Source of the DNA: an uncultured Verrucomicrobia subdivision 3 bacterium
Lineage (GTDB): Bacteria > Verrucomicrobiota > Verrucomicrobiia > Limisphaerales > UBA11358
DNA: 64,000 nt
Assembly (NCBI GenBank): GCA_903889895.1
Contig: CAISYZ010000121.1
Location: 1-64,000 of the forward strand
Reading direction: 5' to 3'
In this document: in pieces, positions 8,777 to 17,982 of the stretch
Layout of the letters: the number at the start of each line of letters is the position of its first letter
Numbering within the stretch: the stretch's first letter is position 1
Translations under genes and position numbers: made by a program
The notes under the pieces: model-generated
Database searches by the model: none
Told to the model about the DNA's origin: nothing
What the model saw: only the letters and a program-made list of their open reading frames with translations

Positions 8777-9172
8777 TCAGTTAAAAAAATTATTTTCGCC
8801 GAAAATCCGTTCGAGCACAACCTTGACGTAGTGGCTGGCGTGCCAGTCGCAGTGGTAATAAAAGCTGCCGGTCTTTTTGAGGACGCGGGCGAGTTGCACG
8901 CAGCGCGGGCGCAGGTAGTCAATGTAAGCCCTGGTGTTCTCGTGGCGGTCTTCAAAGGCGCGCTTCTCCTTGGTCTCGCCCCAGACTGTGCCAGTCCGGC
9001 ACGGACCGCCGCAATAAACCACGCGGGTGTCGAGGAGGCTGCCGGGCTTTGCCGGTTTGGTGGTGGTAGGGCGGCGTTGCTGCGCCGCCTTCCCTTCGCC
9101 CCGGCTGACCGGCAGGTCAGCCCTACCAGCGGAGGCTGGAGAAGTTTTCGCGCCGGAAAGCTTTTTGGCCAT
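8777..9172 (-). pseudogene. remnant of a site-specific DNA methyltransferase, catalytic motif lost
   Basis: The 131-residue frame resembles the N-terminal third of a large beta-type DNA methyltransferase: a start like MAKKL, then LLDTRVVYCGG, then WGETKEKRAFEDRHENTRAY, then ARVLKKTGSFYYHCDWHASH and FGENNF. In intact relatives about 30 residues containing the DPPF/DPPY catalytic motif lie between the YCG and WGE blocks. Here only GPCRTGT remains, encoded by a small palindrome (GTGCCGGACTGGCAC). The frame ends within a 7-base homopolymer (8783-8789). Shifting by one base continues as LTDQIKWQ, as expected of the family, before running into the EcoRI-type methylase gene. So the gene has an internal deletion, a frameshift and a 3' truncation. 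I chose the ATG at 9172; an upstream GTG at 9241 is possible. Confidence 0.75.
9065..9127. repeat. REP-like palindromic element inside the methyltransferase remnant
   Basis: This 63-base element is bounded by GGTAGGGC and its inverse GCCCTACC. It contains two further hairpins: GGCGGCGTTGCTGCGCCGCC-like, and GGCTGACC/GGTCAGCC. Its length is a multiple of three and it keeps the minus-strand methyltransferase frame open, adding an Arg/Gln/Ala-rich peptide after residue 15. A related element with GGCAGGGC/GCCCTGCC ends lies at 52204-52259. Confidence 0.75.
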
Positions 9173-9361
9173 GCGCGGAAGTTTGCGCGGGAATATTTGC
9201 GGCGTCAATTCGGAGTTGGCCGGTTCGGCATTGTTCGGCACTTGGTTGCTTGGACGGTTTAAACCGGTATTTATGTCTCAAATCCAAACAAAAGTGTCCT
9301 GCGCCTGCTTTATTTCAGGACGCCGCCAGATCGGGCGGAGCTGGGGTTCTTGGTTGCCGCC

Positions 9362-9676
9362 ATTTCCCAATATATAGATGGCATTTCCCAAACCTTCGGC
9401 GTCGTTCCGCAATATTGCGACACGGTTTCGCAACCTTGGGAAATGATTTCCCAATATTGGGAAATCATTTTGAGATATTGCGAAAGGCCGCCAACCCCTT
9501 GGGTTGGCAACTTTAACCTTAAAAACCAACCTTCCCCACCCTGCCCCGGCTCTCCGCAATATTGCGAAATCATTTCGCAATATTGGGAAATGGTTTTGTA
9601 ACCTTGGGAAATCGTTTCCCAAGGTTGGGAAATGCCGCCGAGATATTGCGCCGCGACTTCGTTAGTTTGGGAAACT
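9362..9676. repeat. 15-unit array of 21-bp near-palindromic repeats
   Basis: The 315 bases divide exactly into fifteen 21-base units. Units 1-6 and 10-15 are recognisable; the central three (9488-9550) are degenerate. The best unit is palindromic (ATTTCCCAATATTGGGAAAT plus one base), with variants CGCAATATTGCG and CAACCTTGGG. Because units are palindromic and 21 bases long, both strands stay open over most of it and would encode heptads such as ISQYWE(M/I). I regard these as by-products, not as genes. It lies 158 bases upstream of the beta-sandwich protein gene at 9835. The remaining gene-free sequence (9173-9361, 9677-9834) holds only a possible promoter. Confidence 0.85.
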
Positions 9677-9733
9677 CCAGCCACGGACCGCCCCGCCCCG
9701 GTCAATTTTTCGGATTTTTTTTAGCGGCGTTAA

Positions 9734-9762
9734 TCCACTTCATCAGTATAAGTTATTATAAT
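9734..9762 (+). promoter_or_regulatory. possible sigma-70-like promoter for the 9.8-kb gene
   Basis: A perfect TATAAT at 9757-9762 lies in an AT-rich stretch between the 21-bp array and the start codon at 9835. The -35 region at the expected spacing (TCCACT near 9734) is a poor match. A purine run (AGAAAGAAAAAA) precedes the ATG and may act as a weak ribosome-binding site. Confidence 0.35.
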
Positions 9763-9834
9763 CAGTTGGTATGACTTAAGCTTATGTCCCACCGTCGGTA
9801 AAAAATAATAACAAACGAACAGAAAGAAAAAATC

Positions 9835-10455
9835 ATGATCATTAAACCGGCCATTTCATGGCTTAACACAGACTCGGATTCCGAGCTGATCAACGACATC
9901 ACCGTGGTCATCCTCGGTGTGGGCGGCAACCCGGCCATCTACAGCAAACCCACGCCAGACATCCCCTCCATCCAGCTCGCGCTGAATAATTTCAGCACGG
10001 GCGTGGCGGCAACCGCGGATGGCGGACCCTCGGTCACGTCCAAGAAAAACAACCTGCGACTCATTGTCACCGGCATGGTGCGCCAGCTTGCGGGCTATGT
10101 GCAGACGGCTTGCGGCGGTGACATGACGAACCTGCTGTTGAGCGGGTTCCCGGTGCAAAAGCCCACGCGCGCGCCCATCGGCGTGTTGGCTGCGCCTAGC
10201 AATCCGGTGCTGGCGCTCGGCACCCGCAGCGGCGAACTGGATGCGAGCGTCAACCCGGTGTTTGGGGCCTCTACCTACAACTGGAAGCTCACCAGCAGCG
10301 TCGCCGGTGCACCGGTGCTGACGGAGCAGACCACGGCCTCGTATGTCACCTTTGCCAGTCTCACGCCAGGTGCGACCTTTACGATGACGTGCTACGTGGT
10401 GGGTGCCGCCGGCCCGAGCGATTGGAGCAAGGCTGTCAGCCAGATGGCGGTGTAA
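9835..10455 (+). CDS. small beta-sandwich (FN3-like) protein downstream of a 21-bp array
   Basis: The 206-residue protein has no signal peptide. It begins MIIKPAISWLNTDSD, has a helical segment with KKNNLRLIVTGMVRQLAGYV near 74-93, and ends in an Ala/Ser/Thr-rich fibronectin-III-like domain (about 120-206). It has the same overall layout as the protein at 51440-52162: short N-terminus, Ala-rich helical bundle with a YV segment, linker, FN3-like domain. I take them to be the same broad protein type, common in Bacteroidota/Verrucomicrobiota, with unknown function. The gene has its own terminator and a possible promoter. Its most notable feature is the array of 21-bp repeats upstream. Confidence 0.75.
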   Translation: MIIKPAISWLNTDSDSELINDITVVILGVGGNPAIYSKPTPDIPSIQLALNNFSTGVAATADGGPSVTSKKNNLRLIVTGMVRQLAGYVQTACGGDMTNLLLSGFPVQKPTRAPIGVLAAPSNPVLALGTRSGELDASVNPVFGASTYNWKLTSSVAGAPVLTEQTTASYVTFASLTPGATFTMTCYVVGAAGPSDWSKAVSQMAV

Positions 10456-10490
10456 CTACCAGCGTAGGCCGAACAGATAAAACCAAAACG

Positions 10491-10526
10491 GGCGCGTCGG
10501 GATTGGATCCGACGCGCCTTTGATTT
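10491..10526 (+). terminator. hairpin terminator after the 9.8-kb gene
   Basis: A perfect 10-bp stem (GGCGCGTCGG at 10491-10500 with CCGACGCGCC at 10509-10518) has an 8-base loop and is followed by a short T-rich run (TTTGATTT). It is placed 36 bases after the stop codon. Confidence 0.7.
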
Positions 10527-10607
10527 GCCACCCGGCCGTTTTTTGAACAAAAAGCGGATTGCCTTTGTCTGCTGAATCCAGAATTATTGCTCCTCACGAA
10601 TTTAACT

Positions 10608-11459
10608 ATGAACCGCATGAAAACTATTGTCCTCGGATCCGCTGTCGTTTTCGGCTTCGTTGCCGCCACGTCCGCCGCCGATACCAACCTGCTCATCGAC
10701 ACCAAATCCCGCGTCAGCTATGCCATCGGCATGATGCTCGGCCATAACTGGGAACAGCAGGGCCTGGAAGTGAATCCCGATATCGCCGCCCGCGCCATCA
10801 AGGACGTGCAGGCCGGGGCGCCGACGTTGCTCACGCAGGAAGAAATGCAGCAGACGCTCACCAGCTTTCAGCAGGAATTCCGCGCCATCCAACAGAAGCG
10901 GAAAGCCGAGCTGGCCATCAAGAACAAGGCCGACGGCGCCGCGTTTCTGGAAGCCAACAAGGCCAAGCCCGGCGTGGTCGCCCTGCCTGATGGCCTGCAA
11001 TACACCGTCCTCACCGCCGGCACCGGCACGACGATGCCCGGCGCGAGCGACACCGTGACGGTGAATTATCGCGGCACGCTGCTGGACGGCACCGAGTTCG
11101 ACAGCTCCTACAAACGCAACCAGCCCGCTACGTTCCCAGTGGGCGGCGTGATCCACGGCTGGACCGAGGCGTTGCAGAAAATGACCGTCGGCTCCAAATG
11201 GAAACTGTTCATCCCGGCGGACCTCGCCTACGGCGAATCGGGCCGGCCCGGCATCCCGCCGAATTCCGTTTTGATTTTTGAAGTCGAGCTGCTCGATACC
11301 AAGGCGCCCGCGCCTGTCGTGGCCCCGACGCCGCCCCAGCCGCTCACCAGCGATATCATCAAGGTGCCGAGCGCCGAAGAAATGAAGAAGGGCGCCAAGA
11401 TTGAAGTCATCAAGCCCGAGGACGCGGCCAAGGCGGCGGCGGCGGATGCGGCGAAATGA
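10608..11459 (+). CDS. exported FKBP-type peptidyl-prolyl cis-trans isomerase
   Basis: The 283-residue protein begins with a signal peptide ending ATSAAD. An FkpA/Mip-like helical dimerisation domain follows (about 25-125: SYAIGMMLG, then a coiled region with Gln-rich EEMQQTLTSFQQEF). The FKBP catalytic domain is at about 128-230 (VTVNYRGTLLDGTEFDSS, VIHGWTEALQKM, AYGESGRPGIPPNS, LIFEVELLD). A Pro/Ala/Lys-rich tail ends the protein. It catalyses prolyl isomerisation during folding of exported proteins. I chose ATG 10608 (MNRMKTIVL); ATG 10617 is equally plausible. It stands next to the HtrA protease gene, a sensible envelope protein quality-control neighbourhood, but a terminator separates them. 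Confidence 0.92.
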   Translation: MNRMKTIVLGSAVVFGFVAATSAADTNLLIDTKSRVSYAIGMMLGHNWEQQGLEVNPDIAARAIKDVQAGAPTLLTQEEMQQTLTSFQQEFRAIQQKRKAELAIKNKADGAAFLEANKAKPGVVALPDGLQYTVLTAGTGTTMPGASDTVTVNYRGTLLDGTEFDSSYKRNQPATFPVGGVIHGWTEALQKMTVGSKWKLFIPADLAYGESGRPGIPPNSVLIFEVELLDTKAPAPVVAPTPPQPLTSDIIKVPSAEEMKKGAKIEVIKPEDAAKAAAADAAK

Positions 11460-11494
11460 TTTAGCGCCCCGGCCAGCAAATTTAAAACCAACCG

Positions 11495-11523
11495 CCCCTT
11501 CCCTTTTTTGGGAAGGGGTTTTT
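11495..11523 (+). terminator. rho-independent terminator after the FKBP gene
   Basis: A 9-bp perfect stem CCCCTTCCC / GGGAAGGGG with a six-T loop is followed by TTTTT. It lies 35 bases beyond the stop codon and is a textbook intrinsic terminator. Confidence 0.88.
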
Positions 11524-11624
11524 GCTTGGTTGAACATTTTTTACGGGTTAAGGTCAAAAACCACAATCATCAAAACTGAATGTTGATGGATTACCACAAT
11601 TGATTAACTGTTGATTAACTGAAA

Positions 11625-13136
<1,512 letters not shown>

Positions 13137-13232
13137 TTTGCGATTTACGATTGCCGATTTACGATTTGAAAAACGTCCGGACTGTCCGCTTTCCGACATC
13201 CATCGTAAATCGCAATTCGTATATCGTAAATT
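13137..13232. repeat. inverted repeat between degP-like and dnaJ-like genes
   Basis: The motif CGATTTACGATT occurs on the left (about 13140-13168), and its inverse AATCGTAAAT/ATCGTAAAT on the right (about 13202-13232). Together they form a long imperfect stem around a central CGTCCGGACTGTCCG. It could be a REP-like element or an RNA structure at the transcript end. No T-run suggests an intrinsic terminator. Confidence 0.55.
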
Positions 13233-13287
13233 ATCCGGTGCCTTCCGGCTTTGACAAATCGCCGCTGACGGGCAAATTCATCGCCTG

Positions 13288-14223
13288 ATGTCCGTTCAAT
13301 ACAAAGATTATTACCAGAGCCTCGGCGTGGCGCGCACCGCCAGCGCCGACGAAATCAAAAAGGCGTTCCGCAAGCTCGCCCGCGAATTTCATCCCGATGT
13401 GGCCAAGGACAAGAAGAAGGCCGAGGAAAAATTCAAGGAGATCAACGAGGCCTATGAAGTCCTTAGCGACGCCGACAAGCGGAAGAAATATGACGAGCTG
13501 GGCGCGAACTGGAAGTCCGGCGCAGAATTCCGACCACCGCCCGGGGCCGGCGGTTTCGGCGGCGGGTCCGGTTATCGCGGCCGGCCGATGAGCCGCGAAG
13601 ATTTTCAGACGCACTTTGGCGGCACTGGCTTCAGCGATTTTTTTGAGCAGATGTTCGGCGGCCAGCGGCGCGGCAACGGCTTTGGCGGGCAGCCGGGTTT
13701 TGCCGAAGAACCGGAAGCCGAGGAAAGCCGCGATATCGAAGGCGACATTCTCGTCACGCTGGAAGAAGCCAAGCGCGGCTCCGTCCGCACCGTCACCGTG
13801 CGGCGCGAGAACCGCACCGACTCACATCAGGTCAAGATTCCCGCCGGCATCACCGAGGGCCAGAAGCTGCGCATCGCCGGGCGCGGCGAACACGGCGGCG
13901 ATTTGTATCTACGCGTTCGGCTCGCGAAGCATCCCGAATTTGAAGTGGACGGACACAATCTCATTCACGAACTCGAACTCGCGCCGTGGGAAGCGGCGCT
14001 CGGCGCGGAGATTGCCGTGCCGACGCTTGCGGCCAAGGTGAACATCAAGATTCCCGCCGGCACCGCGAGCGGGCAGAAATTCCGCGTGCGCGGCCACGGC
14101 CTCGGCAAGACCGGCGACCTGCACATCACCGTCAAAATCGTCGTGCCGGACAAGCTCACCGACGCACAGAAGAAACTTTGGGAACAGCTCGCCAAGGAAT
14201 CGAAGTTCAATCCACGCGATTGA
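13288..14223 (+). CDS. CbpA-like DnaJ co-chaperone (no zinc finger)
   Basis: The 311-residue protein has an N-terminal J-domain (about 6-72) with the HPD motif at 35-37. A Gly/Phe-rich linker follows (about 80-140: [23 protein letters not shown]), then the two beta-barrel substrate-binding domains of DnaJ_C (about 150-305). There are no CxxCxGxG repeats, so it is a type II J-protein like CbpA rather than DnaJ itself. It stimulates a DnaK-type Hsp70 in the cytoplasm. The start at 13288 is the only ATG giving a complete J-domain. No dnaK or grpE lies in the window. Confidence 0.93.
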   Translation: MSVQYKDYYQSLGVARTASADEIKKAFRKLAREFHPDVAKDKKKAEEKFKEINEAYEVLSDADKRKKYDELGANWKSGAEFRPPPGAGGFGGGSGYRGRPMSREDFQTHFGGTGFSDFFEQMFGGQRRGNGFGGQPGFAEEPEAEESRDIEGDILVTLEEAKRGSVRTVTVRRENRTDSHQVKIPAGITEGQKLRIAGRGEHGGDLYLRVRLAKHPEFEVDGHNLIHELELAPWEAALGAEIAVPTLAAKVNIKIPAGTASGQKFRVRGHGLGKTGDLHITVKIVVPDKLTDAQKKLWEQLAKESKFNPRD

Positions 14224-14277
14224 AACACAGCGGACTTTCGGTAGATTGCCACAATTTTAGGGACTAAAAATTACAAA

Positions 14278-16041
14278 ATGAATAAACGCATTGGCTGGAC
14301 GAAGAAAAATCTCCTGCTGGAATTGTTATTGGCAGTGGTGCTCTGCGCCGCATATTTCCACTTCGTAAAAGATTATGCTTTTGGAACCTATGCTTTGGGA
14401 ACCCCCAATACGACAAATGCAAAGATTTTCATTTCTGGTTCTGCATCGTGCTTTCAAGTGGATTTAATTAATGACGTTTGGAAAGGCCGACTATCCGGGC
14501 TGCTGCTTTCGGGATATTTTTTCGATCTCTCGGTGAATCACACTGCGGGCAGCTTTGACCAATTTAGTTTTGTCTTCGGATTTTATCAGGCCTTCTGGCT
14601 GTTCCTGCTGTTTCTGGTTGTGATTCTTGGGCTACGGCATTCTTTGTTCATCAACTTCGGCATCTTCCTCGGTGTGATGTATAATTTTTTCCCAATCTGC
14701 GGGCTTTATTTTTACCCATGGGACATTCCATCCACGCTATTTTTCACATTGGCGGTCTTATTCTTTGAACGACGGCAGATGGCTTTGATGGTGGCAACGA
14801 TATGCGCCGGATGCTTTTTCAAGGAGACCGTGCTGGTGTGTGCGTTGCTAGTATTTTTCGCCGGCCAGTGGAAATGGTGGAGGCAGCTTTTAACTTTTGC
14901 CGGCATCATTGCCTTGTATTTGGTCGGGAAAAAATTTCTATTACATGAGCTTCATCTTTCAGCGGCAGCCCTGTCCATGAATGATTCAAAAAACTTGTCC
15001 GAAATTTTTCACACCAGAGTTCTCTTCGAAAACATACAAACTATTTTCTCGATAAATGGTCTTTATGTCCTGTTTGCCAACGCTGGGACTCTGGCGGCGG
15101 TTTTACTATTTGGATGGCAGCGACGATTTTGGCCTTACATGATTTTGGTTTTGGCATTTTTGGCCGGACAAGCCATGTATGGTGCGTTTCTGGAATTTCG
15201 TATCTTCATGCAACTTCTGCCATTGAGCATGATGATTCTGTGCGAGCGTTATTTGGGGCAAGGCCAAGCTAATGAAAAAGCCGATAGCCTTGAAAAACTT
15301 TCCACACCTGAACCTGCATCCGTTTGGTCCTGGCGCAACACCTCTTCACTCCTAAAACCTGTTGCGGTTCTGTTAATAGTAATATCAACCTCACTGATAG
15401 CTTGGCGCTTTCTGGTTATTCATAAAAAAACAACCCAAGAGGCTGAAAAAATTCAAGCAAGCGAGGCGGACATAAATAATCTTGAGACAACAGCAGCATG
15501 GTTCAAAAATGCGGCGTCCGATGTTGAATTTAAGCTGTATGGCGCATCGGAGAAACAGACTCTAGAATTAGCAGATGGTTGGTTTGGAAATAGATTTTGC
15601 GACGTAGAAACCAAGCTTGGCGAAAACTTACAAGGTTTAGGTCGTAATTCTGAAGCTATTGAGCACTATCAGCTTGCTATGAGAGTGTTGGCATATTCCA
15701 AAACAAGCTCTGCCGGCTTGAACAATGATCTTGCTTGGATATATGCAGCAGCTTCCGAAGCTCATCTCCGTAACGGCAATGAAGCTGTGCGATTTGCTGA
15801 ACAGGCATGTCAGTTAACTGAATATAAAGTGCCAATCATGATTGGCACTCTTGCGGCTGCTTATGCCGAAGCTGGACAATTTCGCAACGCTGTTGTCACT
15901 TGCCAAAAAGCCCGTGACTTGGCTTTAGAACTAGGACAAAAGGATGTTGCAGAAATGAATAAACAACTTTTGAAATTGTATCAGTCCGGCAAGGCTTACC
16001 ATGAAGATGAAAAGCCTGCTTCGACAATTACACCGAAATAA
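14278..16041 (+). CDS. multi-pass membrane protein with C-terminal TPR-like helices
   Basis: This 587-residue protein has about nine membrane segments in residues 12-320, a further one near 360-380, and a soluble C-terminal part (about 400-587). The C-terminal part reads as helix pairs of the TPR kind (LGENLQGLGRNSEAIEHYQLA, AYAEAGQFRNAVVTCQKA). The hydrophobic half, with ICAGCFFKETVLVCAL and short loops, resembles membrane glycosyltransferase/O-mannosyltransferase-like proteins, but I see no decisive motif. The gene is visibly more AT-rich than its neighbours (many AAA, ATT, TTT codons), which suggests different ancestry. It directly precedes a small conserved gene with a 13-base gap. Confidence 0.75.
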   Translation: MNKRIGWTKKNLLLELLLAVVLCAAYFHFVKDYAFGTYALGTPNTTNAKIFISGSASCFQVDLINDVWKGRLSGLLLSGYFFDLSVNHTAGSFDQFSFVFGFYQAFWLFLLFLVVILGLRHSLFINFGIFLGVMYNFFPICGLYFYPWDIPSTLFFTLAVLFFERRQMALMVATICAGCFFKETVLVCALLVFFAGQWKWWRQLLTFAGIIALYLVGKKFLLHELHLSAAALSMNDSKNLSEIFHTRVLFENIQTIFSINGLYVLFANAGTLAAVLLFGWQRRFWPYMILVLAFLAGQAMYGAFLEFRIFMQLLPLSMMILCERYLGQGQANEKADSLEKLSTPEPASVWSWRNTSSLLKPVAVLLIVISTSLIAWRFLVIHKKTTQEAEKIQASEADINNLETTAAWFKNAASDVEFKLYGASEKQTLELADGWFGNRFCDVETKLGENLQGLGRNSEAIEHYQLAMRVLAYSKTSSAGLNNDLAWIYAAASEAHLRNGNEAVRFAEQACQLTEYKVPIMIGTLAAAYAEAGQFRNAVVTCQKARDLALELGQKDVAEMNKQLLKLYQSGKAYHEDEKPASTITPK

Positions 16042-16054
16042 TTAATATTTTAGC

Positions 16055-16315
16055 ATGGCGAACGCCAAAAAACCTAAACGCAAGGCCGCCCTACTCGGGG
16101 TCGGGCTGGATTCCGACGGGCACAAGCGCATCACTAAGGGTGAGAATTTCCTTCTCGTCGGCGGCACGCAGGAGACCCATGAGGTCATGACCGAGAAGAC
16201 AATCAAGATCAACGAAAAGCTCAAGGCGCGCGGCAAGCAGTTGGAGACGGTCAGCAAAGAAGAGTTTGATGACATTGCCCACGAGGTTGGCCTGAAGAAG
16301 TTTCCCGCCAAATAA
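16055..16315 (+). CDS. small conserved basic protein of unknown function
   Basis: This 86-residue cytoplasmic protein has a Lys-rich start (MANAKKPKRKAALLGVGLD), a compact motif block (DGHKRITKGENFLLVGGTQE), and a Lys-rich helical C-terminus (LKARGKQLETVSKEEFDDI). I recall similar small proteins in PVC-group genomes but cannot name a function. The strong motif content and its own ATG argue for a real gene. It lies 13 bases after the membrane-TPR gene and may be read through from it. Confidence 0.7.
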   Translation: MANAKKPKRKAALLGVGLDSDGHKRITKGENFLLVGGTQETHEVMTEKTIKINEKLKARGKQLETVSKEEFDDIAHEVGLKKFPAK

Positions 16316-16442
16316 TCTACCACGCGGACGGTCGCGGTCTTTTCTTCCTGTCGGCGCAAATCCACGGTATGCCTGCAATGTCTTCGCAAGCTCGTTTTGA
16401 AACTATTCGGATGTAACTGTTCTTCTTGTCACTCATCGACGA

Positions 16443-17786
16443 TTAAAAAGTTTGCATCGCCTTCTCAATCCTCGCCATGACGCGTTCTTTGCCGAGGACT
16501 TGGAGCAGGTGGTAAAGGCTCGGGCCGGAAGTCTTGCCGGTCACAGCCAAGCGGCACGGATGCACCAGAAAGCCGGCTTTCACGCCCAGCGCTTTCGCCG
16601 TTTCCTTGAGTGCGGCTTCCAGCGTCTCGGCATTGAACGCCGGGGCATGCGCAAACGCGTCGCGGAGTTTTTCCAAGCGCGGTTTGTTCTCCGGCACAAA
16701 ATCCTTCTTCGCCGCTTCGGCATCGTAGGTCACGGTGTCGGTGAAATAAAACCCGGCATACGCGGGCAGTTCCGCAAAGGTCTTGAGCTTGCCCTTGCAG
16801 GTGTTGAGCGCGGCCTTGACGAAATGGACATCAAACTTGTTGGTGTCCACGCCGGCCTTGGCGAGCGCATGGACGGACATCTCGTAAAAGCGGTCGTCCG
16901 GCAGTTCGCGGCAGTATTCGCCCTGCAACCAGAGGAGTTTCTCCATGTCGAACTTGGCGTTGTGCCGGAGAATCTGCGGCAGGTCAAAGCGCTTGGCGAC
17001 GTCCTTGAGGGAAAGCTTCTCGGTGTTGTCCTTCGGCGACCAGCCGAGGAGGCAGAGATAATTGTTCACGGCTTCGGCCAGAAAACCTTCATCGAGATAG
17101 GTGGTGAGGCTGGCGCCCCGGTCGCGCTTGCTCATCTTGCTGCCGTCGCCGTTAAGGATGAGCGGAATGTGCGCGTATTTGGGCGGCTCCACGCCGAACG
17201 CGCGGAAGAGCGCGATGTGTTTGGCGGTGTTGCTCAAATGGTCCTCGCCGCGGATGACGTGGGTGATGCCCATCTCCAAATCGTCAATGACGTTGACAAG
17301 GTGGAACACCGGCTGGCCGTCGCTGCGGACGAGCACCCAGTCGGGGTCCTGTTCCTCGCGGTCGGTGAGCGGGCGCAACACGTCGCCGACAACGAGGTCG
17401 GGAATGAGAATCGGTTCGCGCGTCATGCGGAAGCGGATGGCCCCATCCTTTTCATAGGCGAGGTCGCGGGAGAGCAAGGCCTCAACGCGCTTGAGATAAT
17501 TTTCCTTCCGTTGCGATTGGAAATACGGGCCGCGATCGCCCTTGCTCGGACCGGTGGCATCGCCGGTGATGGGCCCTTCATCCCAATCGAGGCCAAGCCA
17601 GCGCAGGCCGTTGAGGATGACATCCACGGCTTCCTGGGAATTGCGCGCGGCGTCGGTGTCCTCAATGCGCAGAACAAAGGTGCCGCCGGTGTGGCGGGCA
17701 TAAAGCCAGTTGAACAAAGCGGTGCGCGCACCGCCGATGTGAAGATAACCGGTGGGCGAAGGAGCAAAGCGAACGCGAGGTTTCAT
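16443..17786 (-). CDS. gltX: glutamyl-tRNA synthetase
   Basis: This 447-residue class I aminoacyl-tRNA synthetase has the HIGH signature as FAPSPTGYLHIGGARTALF near residues 7-25, and the KMSKS-type signature as KMSKRDRG near 237-244. Family blocks LRIEDTD and GEDHLSNT are also present. It charges tRNA-Glu with glutamate; a tRNA-Glu(TTC) gene lies at 35713. The C-terminal anticodon-binding region is present but the protein is somewhat shorter than the 470-490 residues typical of bacteria. Whether it also misacylates tRNA-Gln (requiring GatCAB) cannot be told from this window. The ATG at 17786 is the natural start. Confidence 0.95.
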   Translation of the reverse strand: MKPRVRFAPSPTGYLHIGGARTALFNWLYARHTGGTFVLRIEDTDAARNSQEAVDVILNGLRWLGLDWDEGPITGDATGPSKGDRGPYFQSQRKENYLKRVEALLSRDLAYEKDGAIRFRMTREPILIPDLVVGDVLRPLTDREEQDPDWVLVRSDGQPVFHLVNVIDDLEMGITHVIRGEDHLSNTAKHIALFRAFGVEPPKYAHIPLILNGDGSKMSKRDRGASLTTYLDEGFLAEAVNNYLCLLGWSPKDNTEKLSLKDVAKRFDLPQILRHNAKFDMEKLLWLQGEYCRELPDDRFYEMSVHALAKAGVDTNKFDVHFVKAALNTCKGKLKTFAELPAYAGFYFTDTVTYDAEAAKKDFVPENKPRLEKLRDAFAHAPAFNAETLEAALKETAKALGVKAGFLVHPCRLAVTGKTSGPSLYHLLQVLGKERVMARIEKAMQTF

Positions 17787-17917
17787 AGTTTCCGCGAAGA
17801 TAACAAAGTGCGCCGAGGGTGAAAAGAAACTTGCGCGCCCGGATTTAGGAAAAGCCGATCACCCACAAAAAATTTGCGCGAAGACCTAGCAGAAACGGGA
17901 ATCCCGTGGCGGCAGCC

Positions 17918-17972
17918 GACCAAAACATAAACCCGCCGGGATTTCCGCCAGACGGGTTGGTTTATGGTGAAA
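17918..17972 (-). terminator. possible terminator after the beta-propeller lipoprotein gene
   Basis: Read on the minus strand, AACCCG and CGGGTT flank an imperfectly paired loop and are followed by TATGTTTT. It lies just beyond the stop of the gene at 17983. The inner stem is weak. Confidence 0.4.
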
Positions 17973-17982
17973 GATGGCGCGG

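Noticed and set aside
9362-9676. CRISPR array
   Set aside because: Repeats are contiguous with a 21-base period, there are no unique spacers, and no cas gene is in the window.
9310-9705. Frames on both strands over the first 21-bp array encoding ISQYWE-like heptads
   Set aside because: Same reason: periodic near-palindromic DNA; translation is possible but unsupported.
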